The notes beneath the pieces are model-generated. The model had not been told where the DNA came from. It ran no database searches and was given only the letters and a program-made list of their open reading frames with translations. Source: Halorientalis sp. IM1011 (GTDB taxonomy: Archaea; Halobacteriota; Halobacteria; Halobacteriales; Haloarculaceae). Taken from it: a DNA stretch of 64,000 nucleotides. The translations under genes were made by a program, and so were the position numbers. Positions within the stretch are counted from its first letter, which is position 1. Every line of letters starts with the position of its first letter. Where the stretch lies: NCBI RefSeq assembly GCF_001989615.1, contig NZ_CP019067.1, positions 868,001-932,000 on the forward strand. Direction: 5' to 3'. Below are positions 8,187-16,321 of this stretch, one piece after another.

Positions 8187-9077
8187 CTATTCGGCGGTAC
8201 GATAGGCTTCGATGGCCGCCTGGTAGCCCTCGCGGTAGGTCGGGAACGCGAACTCGTACCCCCACTCGCGGAGTCGGTCGTTCGAACACCGTTTGCTCGT
8301 CTCGATCCGGCGACGCGCTGCCGCCGAGAGCGAGTCGTCGGCCAGCCGCTCTGCTTTCGTCCGTTTGGGTGGTTCCGGCAGGTCACACTGGGCGGCCAGC
8401 CAGTCCGCGAACTCCCACTTGGCGACAGGTTCGTCGTCGACCACCAGCACGGCGTCGTCGCGGCCGCGGTCGGTCTCCAGCAGGTCCCGGATCGCGCCGG
8501 CGGCGTCGTCCCGGTGGACCATGTTCAGGTATCCCTCCGTCACCGGCCCCTCGAGGTAGCGCTCCAGCCGGTACCGATCCGGGCCGTAGAGGCCGGCGAA
8601 GCGGGCGACGGTGCCGTCGATACCGTTCTCGCCGGCGACCTCGGTGGCGATCCGCTCGGCCTCCGCGAGGACCTCGGTCTTCTCGGTCGTCGGCTCCAGC
8701 GGCGTCTCCTCGTCCACCCAGTCGCCGTCGTGGTCGCCGTAGACGCCCGTGCTGGAGGTGTAGATCAGCCGTTCCGGTGGATTCTCGCGGGCGGCGAACT
8801 GCTCGACCGCCGTCCGGAGACCGTCGACGTAGATCTCGCGCGCGGCCTCGGCTCCGCGGCCGCCGGAACTGGCCGCGAACACGACAGCGTCGGCGTCGGG
8901 GACCCGCTGCAGGTCGGCGGGGTCGGTCACGTCCGCCTGCACGGCCTCGAAGCCCGCCGACTCGATGGCATCGACGCCCGAATCCGAGCGGCGGACACCG
9001 ACCACGTCGTGCTCCGGGGTCAGTTGCCGGCCCAGTTCCAGTCCGACGTACCCGCATCCGAGGATGACGACGCGCAT
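8187..9077 (-). CDS. NAD-dependent epimerase/dehydratase family protein (SDR)
   Basis: A 296-residue protein starting MRVVILGCGYVGLELGRQL, with the extended-SDR Rossmann motif GCGYVG. Further signature segments are VVFAASSGG, IYTSSTGVYGDHDG (with the YG pattern near the active site) and VHRDDAAGAI. Atypical SDRs of this kind are often annotated as NAD(P)-binding sugar-nucleotide epimerase-like proteins; the substrate is not predictable. The chosen ATG at 9077 begins the Rossmann strand; a GTG six bases upstream is possible. It lies 2 bases after the DUF5791-like gene, so both are likely in one operon. Confidence 0.85.
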   Translation of the reverse strand: MRVVILGCGYVGLELGRQLTPEHDVVGVRRSDSGVDAIESAGFEAVQADVTDPADLQRVPDADAVVFAASSGGRGAEAAREIYVDGLRTAVEQFAARENPPERLIYTSSTGVYGDHDGDWVDEETPLEPTTEKTEVLAEAERIATEVAGENGIDGTVARFAGLYGPDRYRLERYLEGPVTEGYLNMVHRDDAAGAIRDLLETDRGRDDAVLVVDDEPVAKWEFADWLAAQCDLPEPPKRTKAERLADDSLSAAARRRIETSKRCSNDRLREWGYEFAFPTYREGYQAAIEAYRTAE

Positions 9078-9079
9078 GG

Positions 9080-9505
9080 TCACTTCTTGCTCTCGATGAA
9101 TCCGTGGAGTAGCGCGTACTCGGCGATGGTCATCGGGTGGCGACCCTCGACTTTCTGCTGGATCTCCTTGGCTTCGAGTTCGCTGTCGATCCCCGACTGG
9201 ATCGCCTCCACGTCGAGGACGGCGGTGCTCATCCCCATCATGAGGATATCGCGGGCGTCGGCCACGAGGAAGTCCGCGTCGGGCCGATCCGGATCGGTCG
9301 CGAGGACGGCCGCGGCCTCCTCCAGTGTCAGGTCCGGCGAGTCACCGGCGACCAGCGCCGACAGCGTCGCCTCGTCGATGCCGGTCTCGGTCGCGACGGT
9401 CTCTATACCCTGGCTCTCGATCACGTCCGTGAGGACCGCCTCGTAGGCGGCCAGCAGGTCGTCGGAGTCGCGGTCCCCGACCGCCTCGAATTCGTCTCTG
9501 AGCAT
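9080..9505 (-). CDS. Haloarchaeal DUF5791-like protein
   Basis: A 141-residue acidic, helical protein starting MLRDEFEAVGDRDSDDLLAA. The region VIESQGIETVATETGIDEATLSAL looks like a helix-turn-helix-type fold, and the C-terminus (GRHPMTIAEYALLHGFIESKK) is distinctive. I associate this pattern with the haloarchaeal family DUF5791, from memory and without a search. The stop lies 2 bases before the SDR start and the gene follows the DHH gene by 35 bases, so all three genes are probably one transcript. Function unknown. Confidence 0.7.
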   Translation of the reverse strand: MLRDEFEAVGDRDSDDLLAAYEAVLTDVIESQGIETVATETGIDEATLSALVAGDSPDLTLEEAAAVLATDPDRPDADFLVADARDILMMGMSTAVLDVEAIQSGIDSELEAKEIQQKVEGRHPMTIAEYALLHGFIESKK

Positions 9506-9540
9506 ACCCGCCGGTATGGCGTCGGCACCTAAATCACTGC

Positions 9541-10614
9541 TCACCCGTCGTCGTCGAGGTGCATCGCGTCGAAAAAGCGGCCCCGGACCCGGCGGGCGGC
9601 GAAGGAGAGGAGGTCGGGGTCGTCCTCGTCGTGGTCGGCGAACAGCCCCAGCGGTATCTGCCCGCCGGCCATGTCGCCGTGGCCGCCGACCTGTCCCACG
9701 TCGGCGAAGGCGTCCCGGAGCGTGTCGGCGATGTCGACCCGCGAGTCGATCGAACGGGCGCTGAGCCGGACGGTCCCGTCGACCAGCCCGAACACCAGGA
9801 CCGTCGTGATCCCTTCGAGGTTGAGGAGGAAGTCCGCGGCCTGTGGGATCGCACCGCCCTCGTTCGTCCGACCGACGATCCCGACCAGACTCGATCCGCG
9901 GATGGTGCGGCTCCGGATCGCCTCGCCGATGGCGTCGAGCATGGCGGGGGTAAAGGACGAGCCGTACATCTCCTCGACCAGCGGCACGTCGGCCTGCCGG
10001 AAGACGGTGAGCGCGGCCTGGTACTCGTCGGCGGTCGGGTGGCGCACGTAGTCCAGTCGCTCGCGGTGGATGGCGAAGAGCAGCGCCGACGCGACCGGCT
10101 CGGAGATTGGCACGTCGCTCCCCGTGAGATAGCCGACGAGGATCGACGCGGTCGCGCCACAGCGGTCCCGGAGATCGACGTACTCGGCATCGGGCGGTTC
10201 CGGGAAGTCGTGGTGGTCGATGACCACGTCGACGGTCGTCGAGGACGGGACGCTGTTGTTGACGCCGGGGATCGAGTGGTCGACGAAGGCGATGCGGTCG
10301 AACGCGTCGAGATCCGTGTTCTCGAGCTGTTTCAGATCCAGATCGAGCAGGTTGACGAACGCACGGTTCTGCTGGTGGGTGATCGAGCCGCCGTAGACGA
10401 TCTCGATCTCGGGGACGCCCCAGGCGTCGGCGAGCAGTTCGAGCGCGAGCGCGCTCGCGATGGAGTCGGGGTCGGGGTTGTCGTGACAGACGATGCCCAG
10501 CGACTCCGAGTCGGCCAGGACGGACGCCAGGCGTTCGAGTCGCGCGGGGACCGACTGCGGAGCCGCCGGCTCCGAACCGCGGTCGTCCCCCTCGTCCTCC
10601 TGTACGGGCCCCAT
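9541..10614 (-). CDS. DHH-family phosphoesterase, soluble paralogue
   Basis: A 357-residue protein with DHH motifs CHDNPDPDSIASA, AFVDHSIPG and VIDHHDFPEPPD, and the DHHA1-type GGHGDMAGGQIPLG near the C-terminus. It has no membrane helix, unlike the paralogue at 6914-8086, which shares the conserved blocks SITHQQNRAF/QIRHQENRAF and GGAIPQAADFLLNLEGIT. Likely activity is exonucleolytic or nucleotide phosphoesterase cleavage with Mn2+. The two paralogues flank the SDR/DUF5791 genes on the same strand, which suggests local duplication. Confidence 0.87.
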   Translation of the reverse strand: MGPVQEDEGDDRGSEPAAPQSVPARLERLASVLADSESLGIVCHDNPDPDSIASALALELLADAWGVPEIEIVYGGSITHQQNRAFVNLLDLDLKQLENTDLDAFDRIAFVDHSIPGVNNSVPSSTTVDVVIDHHDFPEPPDAEYVDLRDRCGATASILVGYLTGSDVPISEPVASALLFAIHRERLDYVRHPTADEYQAALTVFRQADVPLVEEMYGSSFTPAMLDAIGEAIRSRTIRGSSLVGIVGRTNEGGAIPQAADFLLNLEGITTVLVFGLVDGTVRLSARSIDSRVDIADTLRDAFADVGQVGGHGDMAGGQIPLGLFADHDEDDPDLLSFAARRVRGRFFDAMHLDDDG

Positions 10615-10788
10615 ACGTTCTACCGGCGGCTTCGGCCCTATAAGCGTCCTCGCCGTGTAGCTGCCAGTCGGTTGCGACCGCCACCCGAAACCATATTAGG
10701 CCGCGCGTGGCGTTGGCTACTGTAACGGCGGGCGATATCGCGGATCAGGGGGTCGATACCGCCCGCGACGATCACGGGGTGGAAGACC

Positions 10789-11541
10789 ATGGGAACACAA
10801 CACGGGACGCCAGCGGACGAACTGACCTACTACGAACTGGACGAGTACTTCCCGACGACGGCCTGGCTAGAGACCTACGCCGAACGGTTGTGCGCCAGCG
10901 AGGCGCTCGACCGCGAGATGGACGGCTGGGGGGTCGGCTGGAACGGCGATTTCGTCTTCGAGATCCGGAACCTGCCGATCTTCGAGAACGCCGTCAACGA
11001 CCTGCCCGAGGAACTCTGGCGCAACCTCGGGGAGGCCATCCGACAGCTCCCCGACAGCACGCTCGAAGCCGTCATGCAGACCGCGCCCGAGGAGATCCAG
11101 GAGAACGTCGAGAACCGGACCGGAACCCTTCAAGAGCGCGCGTCCGCGGAACTGCTCGAAACGCCGCTCGTCGAGTCACCGGAGAAGGTCTGGCCGGGGC
11201 TGCGCAACATCATGCCGGAGGTGCTCGACTCGCTGGTCGACGAACTCGACGACCACGTCACCGACGAGGGCCACGTCTTCGCCTGGCTCGAGATGGTCGA
11301 CGGCGACTGCCGCGAGACCGCGACCATGCAGTCACTCGACGAGCGCGAGCACCGCGTCCGCATCGCCGGCGAGTACGAGGAGTGGAAACGCCTGCTCTCG
11401 GGTGATCTGTCCCTCCTCGACGGCGTGATGGGCGGCACGCTCCAGGTGACTGCCGACATGAAAAACACCCTGCAGTACATGGATGCCCAGCTCGTGATGG
11501 TCGACGTCGCCGCGGAGACGGACAAGCGATTCCTCTTCTGA
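10789..11541 (+). CDS. SCP-2 sterol-transfer-family-like protein
   Basis: A 250-residue acidic protein starting MGTQHGTPADELTYYELDEY. The C-terminal half (EYEEWKRLLSGDLSLLDGVMGG then TLQVTADMKNTLQYM) resembles the SCP-2 fold, a lipid-binding domain. The N-terminal half is predicted helical. Lipid or acyl binding is the family's general role; nothing here identifies a ligand. The gene stands alone, divergent from the DHH gene and convergent with AMP phosphorylase, and is followed by a terminator-like hairpin. Confidence 0.7.
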   Translation: MGTQHGTPADELTYYELDEYFPTTAWLETYAERLCASEALDREMDGWGVGWNGDFVFEIRNLPIFENAVNDLPEELWRNLGEAIRQLPDSTLEAVMQTAPEEIQENVENRTGTLQERASAELLETPLVESPEKVWPGLRNIMPEVLDSLVDELDDHVTDEGHVFAWLEMVDGDCRETATMQSLDEREHRVRIAGEYEEWKRLLSGDLSLLDGVMGGTLQVTADMKNTLQYMDAQLVMVDVAAETDKRFLF

Positions 11542-11576
11542 CCCACGTTCGCGGGAGCGATCGTCCCGAGAACTTG

Positions 11577-11597
11577 CCAGAGATCTCCGATCTCTGG
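11577..11597 (+). terminator. Hairpin downstream of the SCP-2-like gene
   Basis: CCAGAGATC-tcc-GATCTCTGG is a perfect 9-bp inverted repeat with a 3-base loop, followed by AGACGTTTTCG. It lies 36 bases after the stop of the upstream gene, in the gap between convergent genes. The T-run is short, so it may only stabilise the 3' end. Confidence 0.45.
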
Positions 11598-11671
11598 AGA
11601 CGTTTTCGTCGCGAGTGGTCCACGCGAAGCGCGAACCAGAGCGGGAAACGGTGGTCTGAACTGACCGCAGG

Positions 11672-13153
11672 TCAGGTGTACCGCTCGACGAGCGCTTCGT
11701 CGGGCCCGCTGACCCGGAGCGGGTGGTTCTCCCGTGCGAACTGGACTGCCTCGTCGAGTTTGTCCGCGGTTTCGGCGTAGACGGTGAACAGCGGCGCACC
11801 TTCTTCGACGGTGTCGCCGACTCGCGCCGCGAGGTCGACCCCAGCGCCTTTGTCCTTGGGCGCGCCGGCGCGGCGGGCGGTTTCGTTCACGAGGCGATTG
11901 TTGGCGTGGCCGACGAGACCCGCCTGCGGGGCCTCGACTGTCGCCGTGTGGCCCCCGAGTGGGAGGTCGGACGCGGTCACGTCGGGGTCGCCGTCCTGGG
12001 CGGCGACGATCTCGCGGAACTTCGCGAGCGCGCGGCCGTCGTCGAGGATCTGGGCGGCACCGTCCTCGCAGTCACAGGCCGACAGCACCATCTCGGCGAG
12101 GCTGACGCTTTTCTGCCGGAGGTCCTCGGGCCCCTCACCCTCGAGGACCGCGAGCACGTCCCGCGCTTCGAGGCCACAGCCGATCCCGGTGCCCACTGGC
12201 TGGTTGCCCCGCGTGATCGCACAGTCGACGTGCATGTCGAGGGCATCGCCGACCCGGTCGAAGTCCTCGGCCATCTCCCGGGCGGCGTCGAGGCTGGAGA
12301 CCTTCGCCCCTTCGCCGTAGGGGATGTCGATGACGACGCGCGTCGACCCCGCGCTTTTCTTCTTCGAGAGGACGGAGGCGATCATCTGGCCCGGTGGGTC
12401 CAGCGACAGGGGCGTCTCGACGCGGATGATCTTGTCGTCGACCGGCGAGAGATTGACGCCGCCACCCCAGACCATACAGCCGCCGGTCTCGGCGACGATC
12501 TCGCGGATCTCGTCGATGTCGAACTCCACGTCACAGAACACCTCGACCGTGTCGGCGGTGCCGGCCGCGGAAGTGACCGCCCGCGAGGAGGTCTTGGGGA
12601 TGGTCACGCCCGCGGCGGCGACGATGGACACGACGATGGGCGTCACGCGGTTGCCGGCGACGCCGCCGATGGAGTGTTTGTCGGCCACGGGGTCACCGTC
12701 CCAGTGCATCGTCTCGCCGGCGGCGATCATGCTCTCGGTGAGGTCGACGATCTCGGCCCGGGAGAGGCCGTTCGTGTAGACGCTGGTGACGAACGCCGAG
12801 AGTTCGGCGTCGGTGAGGCGGTCGTACTTGATGTCCGTGACGATCGCCTCGATCTCGTCGGCTTCGAGTTCGATGTCGTCCAGTTTCTTCCGGACGAACG
12901 AGGCCGAACTGGGATTCGGGGCGATGGACACACGGACTTCGCCCTCGATGTGGCCCAGCGGGCGCGTCACCGCCAGTTCACCCTCGTCGACGAGTTCGTC
13001 GGTCAGCTCGACGACGCCGATCACGGTCCGGCCGTCGTGTTCGATCTCGACTCTGTCGAGCGGGTGGACCCCGATCTCGGCGGCGTCACCCTCGTTGAGG
13101 AGTACCGTCGGCGTCCGCGTGCCGATGTCGATCTCCCGTGCCTGCAGTTTCAT
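11672..13153 (-). CDS. deoA: AMP phosphorylase
   Basis: A 493-residue protein in the thymidine/AMP phosphorylase family, longer than bacterial DeoA because of the archaeal N-terminal domain (MKLQAREIDIGTRTPTVLL). The phosphate- and nucleobase-binding blocks are visible: DKHSIGGVAGNRVTPIVV, KTSSRAVTSAAGTADTVEV and RVVIDIPYGEGAK. In archaea the enzyme converts AMP plus phosphate to adenine and ribose-1,5-bisphosphate, the first step of the pentose-bisphosphate nucleoside-degradation route that continues through ribose-1,5-bisphosphate isomerase and type III RuBisCO. Neither partner is in this window. Confidence 0.95.
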   Translation of the reverse strand: MKLQAREIDIGTRTPTVLLNEGDAAEIGVHPLDRVEIEHDGRTVIGVVELTDELVDEGELAVTRPLGHIEGEVRVSIAPNPSSASFVRKKLDDIELEADEIEAIVTDIKYDRLTDAELSAFVTSVYTNGLSRAEIVDLTESMIAAGETMHWDGDPVADKHSIGGVAGNRVTPIVVSIVAAAGVTIPKTSSRAVTSAAGTADTVEVFCDVEFDIDEIREIVAETGGCMVWGGGVNLSPVDDKIIRVETPLSLDPPGQMIASVLSKKKSAGSTRVVIDIPYGEGAKVSSLDAAREMAEDFDRVGDALDMHVDCAITRGNQPVGTGIGCGLEARDVLAVLEGEGPEDLRQKSVSLAEMVLSACDCEDGAAQILDDGRALAKFREIVAAQDGDPDVTASDLPLGGHTATVEAPQAGLVGHANNRLVNETARRAGAPKDKGAGVDLAARVGDTVEEGAPLFTVYAETADKLDEAVQFARENHPLRVSGPDEALVERYT

Positions 13154-13200
13154 AGCCGTCCCTGTCGGCGAGGGAAAATAAGTGTCGGGAGGACGCCGCG

Positions 13201-13674
13201 TCAGTCCGCCGATTCCTCGACCTCGATCACCACGGGGTCGGGCTCGGTCGACCCGGTGACCGAATCCGGCTGGTCCGTCCCGCTCAGTTCGTCGAGCAGG
13301 AGTTCGACGTTGCGCACGTTCGACTTCCAGAACGCGTCGAAGACGGTGCCGACGAACGGGAGCGCACCGCCACCCACGTCGATCGCGATGTTGACCAGCA
13401 TCCGCGCCAGCGTCGCGTACGAGACGCCGAGATACGCCGATTCGACGACGATGTACAGCGAGAGTCCCCCGCTGATCACGTCACCCACTACGGGTACAGC
13501 GCTCACCAGCGGATCGAGTCCGACACGCAACTCCGTGCCCGGGACCCGGACGCTCTCGTCCATGACGTAGGCGACGGCTTTGAGCCGGTCGACTGCTGCC
13601 TCGTCGATGCTGTCCGGCAGGTTCCGGTCCCCGTCGAACGTCTCGTCGAGTCGCGCCTCCAGATCCCAGCTCAT
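13201..13674 (-). CDS. DUF4112-like membrane-associated protein
   Basis: 157 residues from ATG 13674 (MSWDLEARLDETFDGDRNLP). The central part (GLDPLVSAVPVVGDVISGG, then VNIAIDVGGGALPFVGTVFD) matches the small DUF4112 family, with two short hydrophobic stretches that could sit in or against the membrane. The C-terminal 30 residues are an acidic, proline-containing tail. Function is unknown. It is divergent from the zinc microprotein at 13752; the 77 bases between them are AT-rich and hold both promoters. Confidence 0.75.
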   Translation of the reverse strand: MSWDLEARLDETFDGDRNLPDSIDEAAVDRLKAVAYVMDESVRVPGTELRVGLDPLVSAVPVVGDVISGGLSLYIVVESAYLGVSYATLARMLVNIAIDVGGGALPFVGTVFDAFWKSNVRNVELLLDELSGTDQPDSVTGSTEPDPVVIEVEESAD

Positions 13675-13751
13675 ACCCGAGGGGTTCGGTTCCGCGACGG
13701 ATAAGACCGACGCCAGTCTTATTTGAATTTTGATAACCAGCCACAAAACAC

Positions 13752-13922
13752 ATGCCTGGGACGACGGGACGGGCTCGTATGCTTCAGGCAGCGTTCGAGG
13801 TGTGTACGGACTGTGGCAACCTGCACATGGAGGGCGGGACGGCTCCCGACCACGTCGACGAGTGTGCGGTCTGTGGCGGTCGCCTCGCCGACGTGGAACT
13901 CGACGACCTCGTCGGACTGTGA
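13752..13922 (+). CDS. CxxC zinc microprotein (56 aa)
   Basis: A 56-residue frame starting MPGTTGRARMLQAAFEVCTD. Two knuckles, CTDC and CAVC, are separated by about 19 residues and each is followed by glycine (CTDCGN, CAVCGGR), as in zinc ribbons. The tail LADVELDDLVGL is acidic. A TATA-like AT-rich tract (TATTTGAATTTTGATAA, 13720-13737) lies upstream. It belongs to the class of one-domain haloarchaeal zinc microproteins; no specific role can be assigned. Confidence 0.72.
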   Translation: MPGTTGRARMLQAAFEVCTDCGNLHMEGGTAPDHVDECAVCGGRLADVELDDLVGL

Positions 13923-14006
13923 AGGGGGCCGGCCCCGCTCCCCTCCCGATCGGTGCACCGACACGCGGTCGTCGCCGTTGAAGTACCTGGCGCGTGAAAG
14001 TCGGCT

Positions 14007-14477
14007 GTGACCGGAACTCGCGTCGCCGTCGCCGGGACCTTCGGGCCGCTCCACGACGGCCACCGAAACCTCCTGCGGACGGCGCTGCAGTACGGGGACG
14101 ACGGGGTGATCGTCGGACTGACCAGCGACGCGTTCGCGCAGGCGTCACGGACGCGTGCAGTCCCGCCATTCGAGCAGCGGCGCACAGCACTGAAAGCCGC
14201 GATCGAGGACCTCGACGAGTGGGACAGACCCGTGGAGATCAGACGGCTAACCGACGAGCACGGCATCGTCAGCGAGGACCCCGAGATCGATGCGCTGGTC
14301 GTCTCGCCGGAGACGGCGCAGGAACTGGCGGCGATCAACGACGGCCGACGCGAGAAGGGGTTCGAACCGATCCAGGGGATCGTCGCCCCCTACGTTCTGG
14401 CCGAGGACGGTGAACGTATCTCCTCGACCCGGATCGTTCGGGGCGAGATCGACGAACACGGGCGCGTCCGCGACTGA
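14007..14477 (+). CDS. coaD: Phosphopantetheine adenylyltransferase (archaeal CoaD)
   Basis: A 156-residue nucleotidyltransferase starting at GTG 14007 (MTGTRVAVAGTFGPLHDGHR). The HxGH ATP-binding motif is HDGH, and the ISSTRIV motif near the C-terminus completes the active site. It transfers AMP from ATP to 4'-phosphopantetheine, giving dephospho-CoA, the penultimate step of CoA synthesis. It faces the universal stress protein gene with no bases between the two stops. Confidence 0.92.
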   Translation: MTGTRVAVAGTFGPLHDGHRNLLRTALQYGDDGVIVGLTSDAFAQASRTRAVPPFEQRRTALKAAIEDLDEWDRPVEIRRLTDEHGIVSEDPEIDALVVSPETAQELAAINDGRREKGFEPIQGIVAPYVLAEDGERISSTRIVRGEIDEHGRVRD

Positions 14478-14933
14478 TCACTCCGCGGCGTCCGCGTCGG
14501 GACGGATCGTCATCACCGGGGACGGCGAGGTCCGAACGACGCGTTCGGCGACGCTCCCGAGCAGGACGCGCCGCACGCCCGTCCGCCCGTGGGTTCCCAT
14601 CACGATCAGATCGATCCCCTCGTCCTCGACGTAGTCGACGATCGCCCGGTGGGGGACGCCGACCAGAATCGCCTCCTCGGTGGGCCGGTCCGCGCGCTCG
14701 GCGCGGCTCACGATCTCGTCGACGTTCGACTGTGCGCTGGCTCGCAGGGTCGATTTCAGGTCGCCGACGTTCACGTCCGTCGGCGTCGTCAGTGCCACCT
14801 CGTCCACGTCGACGACCGCGAGGACGTGGACGGTCGCGTCGTAGCGTTCGGCCAGTCCGACGGCGTGATCCGCCGCGGCCAGCGCTCCCTCGCTTCCGTC
14901 GGTCGGCACCAGAATCGTGTCGTACTCGGTCAT
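14478..14933 (-). CDS. Universal stress protein (UspA family)
   Basis: 151 residues from ATG 14933 (MTEYDTILVPTDGSEGALAA). The ATP-binding Usp pattern is present: ILVPTDGSEGA at the N-terminus and MGTHGRTGVRR followed by GSVAERVVRTSPSPVMTI at the C-terminus. The G-2x-G-9x-G-S/T motif predicts ATP binding. Role in stress is inferred from the family. The alternative start at 14996 adds a poorly conserved leader. Confidence 0.9.
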   Translation of the reverse strand: MTEYDTILVPTDGSEGALAAADHAVGLAERYDATVHVLAVVDVDEVALTTPTDVNVGDLKSTLRASAQSNVDEIVSRAERADRPTEEAILVGVPHRAIVDYVEDEGIDLIVMGTHGRTGVRRVLLGSVAERVVRTSPSPVMTIRPDADAAE

Positions 14934-15004
14934 ACGTCGGGATTCGATTCGATCGCGTAAATAAGGGTCGTCGGCTCCCAGTGACTGAGAGTCCACTCGC
15001 CCGG

Positions 15005-15442
15005 TCAGGTCCCCTCGACGTCGAACTCCTCGGGCGGGCGACCGGCGGCGTCGAGCACCTCGTCGGACACCAGGACCGGGCAGTCGACCCGGAGACCCAG
15101 CGCGATGCCGTCGCTGGGGCGGGCGTCGAAGACGAGTTCCTTGCGCTCGCCGCCGTGGTACTGCTCGGCGTCGATCTTGGCGTAGAAGGTGCCGTCGGCG
15201 AGGTCGTCGATGCGCACCTTGTCGATGGCACCGCCGAACTCGGCGACCATCTCGACGAACAGATCGTGTGTGAGCGGCCGGTCGAACGGTTCGCCCTCGA
15301 TGGCCAGTTGCATCGACTGGGCCTGATCGCTGCTGACGAAGATCGGCAGGAGTTCGTCCCGCGCACGCAGGACGACGACCGGCGCACCCGAGCCTTCGTC
15401 GCCGACGCCGACACCGACGCCTTCGACGGTGGCCTCGTTCAT
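15005..15442 (-). CDS. Bifunctional nuclease family protein (DUF151/BFN)
   Basis: 145 residues starting MNEATVEGVGVGVGDEGSGA. The family core is visible: LPIFVSSDQAQSMQLAIEGE, RPLTHDLFVEMV, and the signature DARPSDGIALGLRVDCPVLV. Plant and bacterial members have been reported with DNase/RNase activity; archaeal members are common but little studied. The gene is divergent from the enoyl-CoA hydratase gene. Confidence 0.85.
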   Translation of the reverse strand: MNEATVEGVGVGVGDEGSGAPVVVLRARDELLPIFVSSDQAQSMQLAIEGEPFDRPLTHDLFVEMVAEFGGAIDKVRIDDLADGTFYAKIDAEQYHGGERKELVFDARPSDGIALGLRVDCPVLVSDEVLDAAGRPPEEFDVEGT

Positions 15443-15532
15443 ACCCACAGTACGACCGGCGGGTATGAAAAGATATCCCGCAGGCGGGAGCGCGACCGAG
15501 CCTTTTTCTGTCCCTCGGCAGTCGGTGGGGCC

Positions 15533-16321
15533 ATGCAATCGATCGGCTCGGGCACCGTCGCCGTCTCGTTCGAGGACCACCGCGCGGACGTGCTCCTGGA
15601 TCGGCCGGAGAAGCGCAACGCGATGGACCTGACGGTCGTCGACGACCTCCGGGCGGCCATCGAGACCGTCGACGACCGCGAGGACGTGCGCGTGATGACC
15701 CTGCTCGGGAACGGTCCCGTCTTCTCGGCCGGGATGGATCTGGAACTGATGGCCGAGGCCGACATGGACGGCCACGACGAGATCTACGCCGGCCTCCGGG
15801 GCGTCTTCGACGGCATCGAGGCGCTGTCGGTCCCGACCGTCGTCGGCGTCGAGAAGGCCGCCATCGCCGGGGCCTTCGAGCTGACGCTGCCTTTCGACTT
15901 CCGGATCGTCGGTGCCGACGCCGCCTACGGCCTCAAGGAGACGAAACTCGGCATCTTCCCGTTCGGCGGCGGCACCCAGCGCCTCCCCCGGCTGATCGGG
16001 CTGGCGAAAGCGAAGGAGCTGGTGATGAAGTCCGATCAGATCGACCCCGAGGAGGCCGAGCGGGTCGGTCTCGTCAACGAGGTGGTCGAACCCGGGACGG
16101 TCGACGAGGCCACCCGCGAGTACGCCGACGAACTCGCGACGCGGGCCCCGATGGGGATGACGCGCGCCAAGGAGTGCCTGAACAGCGCGTTCGACGTGTC
16201 CCTCGAGGAGGGGCTGGACATGGAGTACGACCGATCGCGGGAGGTCTGGGACAGCCACGACCACCGCGAGGGGTTCGCGGCGATGCTGGAGGATCGGGAG
16301 CCCGAATTCGAGGGGGAGTGA
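15533..16321 (+). CDS. Enoyl-CoA hydratase/isomerase family protein
   Basis: 262 residues starting MQSIGSGTVAVSFEDHRADV. Crotonase-fold features are RPEKRNAMD, the oxyanion-hole segment FSAGMDLELM, AGAFELTLPFDFRI (first catalytic Glu) and YGLKETKLGIFPFGGGTQRL (second catalytic Glu). It probably hydrates or isomerises enoyl-CoA in fatty- or amino-acid breakdown. It is convergent with the metal ATPase, with adjacent stops. No other beta-oxidation gene lies nearby. Confidence 0.88.
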   Translation: MQSIGSGTVAVSFEDHRADVLLDRPEKRNAMDLTVVDDLRAAIETVDDREDVRVMTLLGNGPVFSAGMDLELMAEADMDGHDEIYAGLRGVFDGIEALSVPTVVGVEKAAIAGAFELTLPFDFRIVGADAAYGLKETKLGIFPFGGGTQRLPRLIGLAKAKELVMKSDQIDPEEAERVGLVNEVVEPGTVDEATREYADELATRAPMGMTRAKECLNSAFDVSLEEGLDMEYDRSREVWDSHDHREGFAAMLEDREPEFEGE

